Below, piece by piece: positions 61,772-64,000 of a stretch of 64,000 bases of DNA; positions within the stretch are counted from its first letter, which is position 1; every line of letters begins with the position of its first letter. Made by a program: the position numbers and the translations under genes. The DNA lies in contig CAZNPU010000015.1 in NCBI GenBank assembly GCA_964575335.1, positions 1 to 64,000 on the forward strand, read 5' to 3'. The notes under the pieces were generated by a model. That model had not been told where the DNA came from, ran no database searches, and saw only the letters and a program-made list of their open reading frames with translations. The DNA comes from CAZNPU01 sp964575335. Lineage in GTDB: Bacteria > Planctomycetota > Phycisphaerae > Phycisphaerales > SM1A02.

Positions 61772-62962
61772 TCATCCTGCTGCTGCAGCAGACGCTTCGA
61801 CGTCATCGCACGCTGCACGTGTGCGTTGCTGCTGAAGCGCAGCGGTTGTCTCCTTTGCCGCCAGTTCACGATCCATTGACACCAGAAGTCCGATGCAGAA
61901 CGCGGTAAGCACCCATCCGGTTCCGCCCGAGGAAAGCAGCGGCAGCGCGATGCCCTTGGTTGGAGCTGAGCCGGTCACCACCGCAATATTGATCAGCGCC
62001 TGGAATCCAACCGTCAGCAAGACGCCCAGCCCAAGCAGCCGCGAAAACGGATGCTCCACGCGCCTGACGATCGACATTCCGCACAGCAGCAGACACGCAT
62101 ACAGCGCAATCACCACAGCCGCGCCCATCACGCCCATTTCTTCACAGATGATCGCGAAGATGAAATCGGTGGTGTCTTCCGGCAGGTAGCCGAACTTCTG
62201 CACGCTGTTGCCCAGCCCCCGGCCGGCCAGCCCGCCGCTGTGAATCGCGCCCATTGACTGCAGAATGTGATAGCCGATGCCCTGCGGATCCTGATACGGA
62301 TCGAGAAACGCTTTGATGCGGTTGAGTCGATACGAGCTGGTCAGCACCGCTGCAATGACAAGCAGAACGCCAAGCGGGGCAAGCAGCGACGCATGCCACA
62401 GCTTGCATCCGGCTGCAACAAGCATGCACACGCTGACCATTCCGATCAGCACCGCTGTGCCAAGGTCTTCGCTCACGATCAAAATGCATATCAGCCCCAC
62501 CAGCAGCATCGGCGGAACGAACCCGCGGAAAAGCTGGCCCATCACTGCTGCGTTGCGCGTGGCGGTCGACGCCAGCACGATGATGATGCCCCACTTGGCC
62601 ACTTCGCTGGGCTGAAAGCCGATGAAGCCAAGCGCAATCCACCGCCGGGCGCCGTTGACCTCTCGGCCGATGCCTGGAATGTGAACGATGATCAACAGCG
62701 CGATCATCGCCAGTACAAGCCAGGGAATCGGCGACGCCGAGCCGCGCGGCTGATAGAACACGCGCTGCACCGGCACGCGTGATGCTGCCAGCATCGATAC
62801 CACCGCCATCACCGCCAGCAGCGTGGTTCGGCCAAGCAGTACATCCTGCAGAATCAGCGGCCGCTCCGGGCCAACGGTCAAACCGGCCGACGTCACCATC
62901 ACCACGCCGACACACAGCAGGGTAAGAACGATGAGAATCAGTCCGTGGCCGGCGCGCATCAT
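61772..62962 (-). CDS. ftsW: Lipid II polymerase / cell division protein of the SEDS family
   Basis: 396 residues with about ten membrane helices. SEDS family motifs: NGARRWIALGFIGFQPSEVAKWGIIIVLA, EDLGTAVLIG, QSMGAIHSGGLAGRGLGNSVQKFGYLPEDTTDFIFAIICEEMG and LPLLSSGGTGWVLTAF. With murG directly downstream (237-base gap) FtsW is more likely than RodA. These proteins polymerise lipid II together with a class B penicillin-binding protein. Confidence 0.94.
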   Translation of the reverse strand: MMRAGHGLILIVLTLLCVGVVMVTSAGLTVGPERPLILQDVLLGRTTLLAVMAVVSMLAASRVPVQRVFYQPRGSASPIPWLVLAMIALLIIVHIPGIGREVNGARRWIALGFIGFQPSEVAKWGIIIVLASTATRNAAVMGQLFRGFVPPMLLVGLICILIVSEDLGTAVLIGMVSVCMLVAAGCKLWHASLLAPLGVLLVIAAVLTSSYRLNRIKAFLDPYQDPQGIGYHILQSMGAIHSGGLAGRGLGNSVQKFGYLPEDTTDFIFAIICEEMGVMGAAVVIALYACLLLCGMSIVRRVEHPFSRLLGLGVLLTVGFQALINIAVVTGSAPTKGIALPLLSSGGTGWVLTAFCIGLLVSMDRELAAKETTAALQQQRTRAACDDVEASAAAAG

Positions 62963-63071
62963 GGCCGAAATATCGGCAACGACCCGCGCGATGCGTCAGT
63001 TTTCAAATTGAGTTGCGCACGTGCCGCAGCGGCACGCTGATTCCATCCTGCCCGCTGGCATTCAAGTTCAG

Positions 63072-63299
63072 TCAGTGGGCCACTTCTTCTTCGCTGCGCG
63101 CGCCCAGACTCACGGCGCTGAGATTGAGATGCTGAGGCTCAGACTTGATCAGCGGAGCAGTCTGCGCCCATTGAGAGGCGCTGGGCTGAGTGCATCCGGA
63201 ACCGCCGGCTGCTGCAACGCACGCTGCGGCTGCCAAGACTGTCCACTTTCGGCCAGTTGCTGCGGCATGCCGATGCGTTGCTGCGTTGGTTGCTTTCAT
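63072..63299 (-). CDS. Small lipoprotein
   Basis: 75 residues from the ATG at 63299, which has GAGGGAG at good spacing. Basic N-terminus, then a hydrophobic segment ending in a lipobox-like GGSGC (WTVLAAAACVAAAGGSGC). The mature part TQPSASQWAQTAPLIKSEPQHLNLSAVSLGARSEEEVAH is short and polar. No family recognised. Confidence 0.6.
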   Translation of the reverse strand: MKATNAATHRHAAATGRKWTVLAAAACVAAAGGSGCTQPSASQWAQTAPLIKSEPQHLNLSAVSLGARSEEEVAH

Positions 63300-63601
63300 G
63301 CAGAACTCCCTCATTCATTTCCCCGGCAATCTCCATCGGCTCTCGGTCAGCCCTCGATTTGGCCCCCGATTGGCGACCGCACATCTCTGCTGCGGAGATG
63401 CCGATGATATGGTTCCTCGGCCGTTTGTCACTCAGAAAACCACAACTTTGCCTAAGTTCACAGCTGCTTACTTCGTGTGATCTGGCGCTCTTTTTGACTT
63501 GGTATTGCCCCGGCGATCGCCTGCCTGATTCCCGAACTGTCGGCTCAATCACGCCAATCATGGTGAATCGGCCCAAGGTCGTGTGCTACGATGATCGATC
63601 C

Positions 63602-64000
63602 ATGGTCGATCTGCCCTGTTCCAATTCTGCACCGATGCCCGCCGATCAGCCCGGTACGGCGACTGCAACCGCTGCCGGCACGGCCCGGCGGGTCTATCTG
63701 GAGACCTTCGGCTGCCAGATGAACGAGCTTGACAGCGAGCTGGTGCGCGGCCACCTCCAGGCGCTGGGCTATCGCTTTACCACCCGGGCCGATGAGGCCG
63801 ACGTGGTGCTGTACAACACCTGCTCGGTCCGCGAACAGGCGGAGAACAAGGTCTGGAGCCGCATCGGCCTGATGGGCAAACGCAAGGCGGAAGGCAGCTC
63901 GTTCGTGCTGGGTGTGATCGGCTGCATGGCTGAGCGAGAGGGAGCCGACATGATCCGCCGGTTCCCGCAGGTTGATCTGATGTGCGGCCCGGGTGAGCTG
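63602..64000 (+). CDS. miaB: tRNA methylthiotransferase MiaB, N-terminal part (3' end outside window)
   Basis: Radical-SAM enzyme that adds the 2-methylthio group to i6A37 of tRNAs. 133 residues are visible: after a 28-residue non-conserved leader come VYLETFGCQMNELDSELVRGHL, VLYNTCSVREQAENKVWSRIGLMG and VIGCMAEREG, giving the three Cys that hold the auxiliary [4Fe-4S] cluster. The radical-SAM core lies beyond the end. The start ATG could be replaced by the in-frame GTG at 63581. Confidence 0.93.
   Translation, partial: MVDLPCSNSAPMPADQPGTATATAAGTARRVYLETFGCQMNELDSELVRGHLQALGYRFTTRADEADVVLYNTCSVREQAENKVWSRIGLMGKRKAEGSSFVLGVIGCMAEREGADMIRRFPQVDLMCGPGEL

Noticed and set aside
1..64000. CRISPR arrays, rRNA, tRNA, prophage or insertion sequences
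   Set aside because: I saw no spacer-repeat pattern, no transposase or integrase motifs and no rRNA sequence. A covariance-model scan would be needed to exclude a short tRNA.

Overview
The window looks like the chromosome of a planctomycete of the class Phycisphaerae. The evidence is GC-rich DNA, duplicated dockerin-like repeats ending in W-G-x-C at the C-termini of several secreted proteins, C-terminal sorting tails of the type IPAPG / hydrophobic helix / Arg-cluster, and an MshEN-type GspE in a pilus or type II secretion cluster. I worked from reading alone with no database search, so the genus is unknown. Both ends cut genes: the C-terminal part of acetyl-CoA synthetase (1-861) and the start of miaB (63602-64000).

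Layout. 1-6.3 kb: acs tail, a CapA-like protein, and a minus-strand serine biosynthesis operon (DUF1015 gene, serA, serC). 6.5-24.3 kb: a long plus-strand type IV pilus / type II secretion locus. It runs PilZ, major pseudopilin, two small membrane proteins, a second pseudopilin, PilM, PilN, PilO, a GspC/PilP-like protein, secretin and a TPR lipoprotein. Then come four signalling genes (histidine kinase, receiver, HD-GYP, STAS), followed by GspE/PilB and GspF/PilC. 24.5-29.5 kb: a GAF-type methionine sulfoxide reductase, two secreted proteins with sorting tails and a five-haem cytochrome with dockerin-like repeats. 29.8-34.6 kb: dus, an orphan N6-adenine DNA methyltransferase and metK. 35-41.3 kb: a subtilase, a gingipain-type C25 peptidase, a secreted dockerin-like protein and a hypothetical. 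41.3-49.3 kb: asnB, an NmrA-like protein with a hexamer microsatellite, an ECF sigma/anti-sigma pair, and manA with a beta-helix protein. 49.4-55.3 kb: a striking array of palindromic 21-bp repeats, ygfZ, a phospholipase D family protein, HMG-CoA lyase and a metallophosphoesterase. 55.7-60.4 kb: two cobalamin-binding-fold proteins flanking a diguanylate cyclase and its coupled partner. 60.4-64 kb: murG and ftsW, a small lipoprotein and miaB.

How the genes work together. The pilus/secretion locus has several links to cyclic-di-GMP: an intact PilZ domain, an HD-GYP phosphodiesterase and an MshEN-like domain on the assembly ATPase. A separate diguanylate cyclase lies next to the cobalamin proteins. 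One of these (59313-60413) keeps both the W-x9-EH and E-x-H-x-x-G motifs of CarH-type B12 photoreceptors but has no DNA-binding domain. Its neighbour (55717-56445) has lost the key residues in both motifs. This B12/GGDEF island is the best candidate for an undescribed system here, possibly a light- or B12-responsive c-di-GMP switch. The second is the palindromic 21-bp repeat array at 50043-50294, which encodes similar heptads on both strands.
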